A DNA stretch of 15,837 nt from assembly GCA_963546405.1 (NCBI GenBank), contig CAUUNL010000038.1, positions 1 through 15,837 of the forward strand, read 5' to 3'. Position numbers and translations under genes: made by a program. Shown one piece after another: positions 13,616 through 15,837 of this stretch; position 1 is the stretch's first letter; each line of letters starts with the position of its first letter. Source of the stretch: Abiotrophia defectiva_A. Lineage in GTDB: Bacteria > Bacillota > Bacilli > Lactobacillales > Aerococcaceae. The notes beneath the pieces are model-generated. The model did not search any database, was not told the DNA's origin, and saw only the letters and a list, made by a program, of their open reading frames with translations.

Positions 13616-15583
13616 TTATTTTTCGTAATCGATGTCAACCACATCTTGACCAAAGAGGGCCAAGGCTTGGCTGACAACAGGTGGGAGGTTGTCCTGATCT
13701 GGTGCCTGTGCGAAGACAGGGTCAACCGTCGGCAAGTCCTCCTGGTCCGCTAGTGGCTGAGCGGGTTCTGGCGCTTCCATTGGTAGGCCAAACAAATCGG
13801 TGCCTGGCTCACTTGCTTCTGGCGCCTCTGGTAAGTCCATCATGACTTGTTCCAGGCTTTGGAAGTCGTCTGATGGCGGGCTAGTTTGTTCAGCTTCTAG
13901 AGGCTCCGCCTCTGGAGCTAGCCTAATAGGTTCTGCCACGGCGCCAATTTTGATTGGGCCACCTGCCTGGTCATAGAGGACCTTATAGGTCTGACGCACC
14001 TGACTCCACTCACTCTGTAAGACAAAGGCCAGGGCGACTGGCCGGTCAAAGTGGCGAGCCAGTTGGCGGCTGAGTTCTTGGACGAAATCAGCATCTTGTT
14101 GGACTCGACCACAGAAGTCCTGGCTCTTGAAGGCCAAGAGAATACGTTCAGGACCTGCTGCCTGCACCTCTGCGCCCGTCAAGCGCACACGGTCTTGAGG
14201 TGGCAGGGATTCTAGCCAAGCAGCCCAGCCACTTTTAAGCTGGCTGACGTCTTGACGTGTGGCTTCATTGAGGACGGCATAGACGGCATCCGTGTCCAAC
14301 TGATAGGCTTGGCGCTGGCCTGCAGGGCGCTCGCGCGGCGCCCGCGGCTGGTCATCCACTGCTGGCGCTTGAGGGCTAGGCCCTACTTGAGCAGGAGCTC
14401 CCGCCCGCAACTGAGCTTCTAATTGGCTAACCTTGGCCTCTAGGGCTTGCACCTGGCGGACAAGCTCGGCTAGGGCGCCTGATTCAAGGCCAGTAGCTAC
14501 CGGCTCATTGGCGACCTCTTGGGCCAATTCAATGGTGGCTACTTCCACGAAGAGATCGGCCTGCGTAGCAAAACGCATTTGGTTTAAGGCCTGATTCAGT
14601 CTTTCAATTAGATTGTAATAGAAGCGGTTGTCCCCAGCTTGACGCAGAGGCTTGAGTTCTGCTTCGGTCAGGAGGGTGAAGTTGTCTTTGGAATTCAAGG
14701 TCAACAAGAGGTCCCGGCAGAAGAGGATTAGCTCTTCCACAAAGCGGTTGGCCTGCTTGCCTTCTTGAAGACTAGCCTGCAGGATGCTCAAGGCCTTAGG
14801 CCCGTCCTGGGCTTGCAGGGCAGTCAGGTAATCGATATAGACGAGCTGAGACAAGGACCCTGTCACTTCCAAGGCAGATTGAACAGTCACCGCTGAGCGA
14901 TTATAGGAAAGGGCTTGGTCTAACAAACTCAAGCTGTCCCGCATCCCGCCATTAGCGGCCCGCGCAATCACTGCTAGGGCTTCCGCTTCAAAGTCAATCC
15001 CATCTTGTTCCAGAATATACTGCATGCGACCGACTAAGTCAGCCTGGCTAATGCGGCCGAAGTCGAAGCGTTGGGTCCGCGAGATAATAGTGGCAGGAAT
15101 CTTATGCGGTTCCGTCGTCGCTAGGATGAAGAGAACCTGAGCCGGTGGCTCTTCCAGGGTTTTGAGCAGGGCGTTAAAGGCCCCGGTAGTCAGCATATGG
15201 ACCTCGTCGATGATATAGACCTTGTAGGTCGCTTGACTCGGCGCATAGCGCACCTTGTCTCTTAGGTCACGGATTTCCTCGACCCCGTTGTTGGAGGCCG
15301 CGTCAATCTCAATGACGTCGCTCAATTGGCCGGCTGTAATGGCCTGGCAAAGTTCACACTGGTTGCAGGGATTGCCATCTGTCTGATGTGGGCAGTTGAC
15401 CGCCTTAGCCAGAATCTTGGCAGCAGAGGTCTTCCCTGTTCCCCGTGGCCCGGTGAACAAATAGGCGTGGCTTAATTGCTGGTTCTTGACCGCATTTTTC
15501 AGGGTTTCAGCGATGAGGGGTTGCCCCACTAACTCGTCAAAACTTTGGGGCCGCCAGACCCGATATAAGGCTTGATAACTCAT
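13616..15583 (-). CDS. dnaX: DNA polymerase III subunits gamma/tau
   Basis: A 655-residue clamp-loader ATPase. The AAA+ core (about 1-240) has Walker A GPRGTGKTS (45-53), a zinc module C64, C73, C76, C79, Walker B IIDEVHM (124-130) and the sensor/SRT motif ISRTQRFDF (167-175). The oligomerisation domain is about 245-360, followed by a coiled coil (about 369-394) and a Pro/Ala/Gln-rich linker (395-425). A tau-type domain covers about 426-550, then an acidic Pro/Glu-rich stretch (550-630), and the C-terminus ALALFGQDVVDIDYEK matches the family's end motif. Start ATG 15583 has AAGGAGG eight nt upstream. I saw no E. coli-type A-AAA-AAG slippery site, so a separate gamma form is not indicated. It is the first gene of the operon. 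Confidence 0.97.
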   Translation of the reverse strand: MSYQALYRVWRPQSFDELVGQPLIAETLKNAVKNQQLSHAYLFTGPRGTGKTSAAKILAKAVNCPHQTDGNPCNQCELCQAITAGQLSDVIEIDAASNNGVEEIRDLRDKVRYAPSQATYKVYIIDEVHMLTTGAFNALLKTLEEPPAQVLFILATTEPHKIPATIISRTQRFDFGRISQADLVGRMQYILEQDGIDFEAEALAVIARAANGGMRDSLSLLDQALSYNRSAVTVQSALEVTGSLSQLVYIDYLTALQAQDGPKALSILQASLQEGKQANRFVEELILFCRDLLLTLNSKDNFTLLTEAELKPLRQAGDNRFYYNLIERLNQALNQMRFATQADLFVEVATIELAQEVANEPVATGLESGALAELVRQVQALEAKVSQLEAQLRAGAPAQVGPSPQAPAVDDQPRAPRERPAGQRQAYQLDTDAVYAVLNEATRQDVSQLKSGWAAWLESLPPQDRVRLTGAEVQAAGPERILLAFKSQDFCGRVQQDADFVQELSRQLARHFDRPVALAFVLQSEWSQVRQTYKVLYDQAGGPIKIGAVAEPIRLAPEAEPLEAEQTSPPSDDFQSLEQVMMDLPEAPEASEPGTDLFGLPMEAPEPAQPLADQEDLPTVDPVFAQAPDQDNLPPVVSQALALFGQDVVDIDYEK

Positions 15584-15621
15584 TGTCCACCCTCCTTTTT
15601 GGGCACAGATATTTCCTATCT

Positions 15622-15630
15622 ATTATAGCA
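15622..15630 (-). promoter_or_regulatory. extended -10 of the dnaX operon
   Basis: On the minus strand TGCTATAAT is a perfect extended -10 about 39 nt upstream of the dnaX start codon, the same nonamer as at uvrA. The -35 position (AGCGAA or TAGCGA) is poor. It is the only convincing promoter seen for the twelve genes dnaX to tag. Confidence 0.75.
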
Positions 15631-15642
15631 TAAGTAGCCCTT

Positions 15643-15837
15643 AATTCGCTAGGCATGGCCCTAGAAAATCAAGGCGACTTGCTTAAATCTGCCTAGCACT
15701 AAAACTCCTTCCCCTATTTATCTATTCTATAGATAAATAGGGTTGAAGTTAGTCAAAATACGTGATATTTTGGACACTAAATTCATGATTTGTGCCTTAA
15801 ATATAACTACTGGCAGGATAAAATAAAAACCATTATA
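15643..15837. other. AT-rich intergenic margin upstream of dnaX
   Basis: No supportable gene was found in these 195 nt on either strand. The stretch holds the right palindrome (15712-15742) and a second, imperfect hairpin (GTCAAAATA, loop CGTGA, TATTTTGGAC with one bulged base, 15752-15775). I looked for the small SRP RNA gene (scr), which lies near dnaX in Bacillus, and did not see its conserved core. Confidence 0.6.
15712..15742. repeat. 31-nt perfect palindrome, right copy
   Basis: The arms CCCTATTTATCTAT (15712-15725) and ATAGATAAATAGGG (15729-15742) are perfectly complementary with the 3-nt loop TCT. The outer 10 bp (CCCTATTTAT / ATAAATAGGG) equal those of 103-133, and the inner 4 bp differ but stay paired. 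No U-tract follows on either strand (TTGAAGTT on plus, GAAGGAGTTTTAG on minus). It may terminate an unseen neighbour or belong to a dispersed repeat family. Confidence 0.8.

Noticed and set aside
13591..13725. N-terminal extension of YbaB
   Set aside because: It lies inside the dnaX coding end in another frame, and the canonical start at 13590 has a good ribosome site.
13616..15583. Programmed frameshift in dnaX to make gamma
   Set aside because: No A-AAA-AAG or similar slippery heptamer was seen after the AAA+ domain; the only A-runs are short and lie near the start.
15584..15837. Small SRP RNA (scr) gene upstream of dnaX
   Set aside because: The location was checked because of the Bacillus gene order, but the conserved GGTCAGG/GGAAGCAGC-type core is absent on both strands.
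1..15837. CRISPR array, transposase, phage or defence genes, tRNA or rRNA
   Set aside because: No regularly spaced repeats, transposase-like proteins, nuclease/toxin pairs or RNA gene signatures were found; all long frames are accounted for by housekeeping or sugar-use genes.

Overview
The window looks like chromosomal DNA from a moderate-GC member of the Firmicutes, most likely order Lactobacillales. The reasons are the strong AGGAGG-type ribosome binding sites, the extended -10 promoters (TGNTATAAT), a DinR/LexA-type SOS box, a CcpA-type cre site, and the gene order dnaX-ybaB-recR-tmk-darA-holB-yabA-yabB-yazA-rsmI, which is the Bacillus/Lactobacillales replication-repair cluster. An Aerococcaceae-like host is a guess from general flavour, not something I can prove from the sequence.

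Left part (about 1-4600): a beta-glucoside utilisation locus. A MurR/RpiR-family regulator is transcribed leftward. Divergent from it are a fused PTS permease (EIIBCA, beta-glucoside type) and a GH1 6-phospho-beta-glucosidase, which would import, phosphorylate and hydrolyse beta-glucosides or cellobiose-like sugars. The 190-nt divergent region holds two copies of a 14-mer (the first extending to a perfect 15-bp palindrome), an extended -10, a leader hairpin and an overlapping cre-like site. The unit ends in a perfect 14-bp hairpin shared with the convergent uvrA.

Right part (about 4590-15630): thirteen genes, all leftward. The first transcription unit starts at an extended -10 upstream of dnaX. 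It runs dnaX (clamp-loader tau/gamma), ybaB, recR, tmk, darA (cyclic-di-AMP receptor), holB (clamp-loader delta'), yabA (initiation control), a tRNA methyltransferase, a GIY-YIG protein, rsmI (16S rRNA methyltransferase), an unrecognised acidic 64-residue protein and tag (3-methyladenine glycosylase). Junctions are short gaps or small overlaps, and a terminator overlaps the tag 3' end. uvrA follows as its own unit, with an extended -10 and a 13/14 match to the SOS box.

The two outer margins (1-147 and 15643-15837) are AT-rich. Each carries a perfect 14-bp/3-nt-loop palindrome of identical architecture: the outer 10 bp are the same and the inner 4 bp differ but remain paired. I found no clearly new multi-gene defence or mobile system. 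The most interesting signals are this palindrome pair, the regulatory arrangement of the beta-glucoside locus, lost zinc ligands in HolB and UvrA, the small acidic ORF overlapping tag, and the absence from the cluster of genes often found there.
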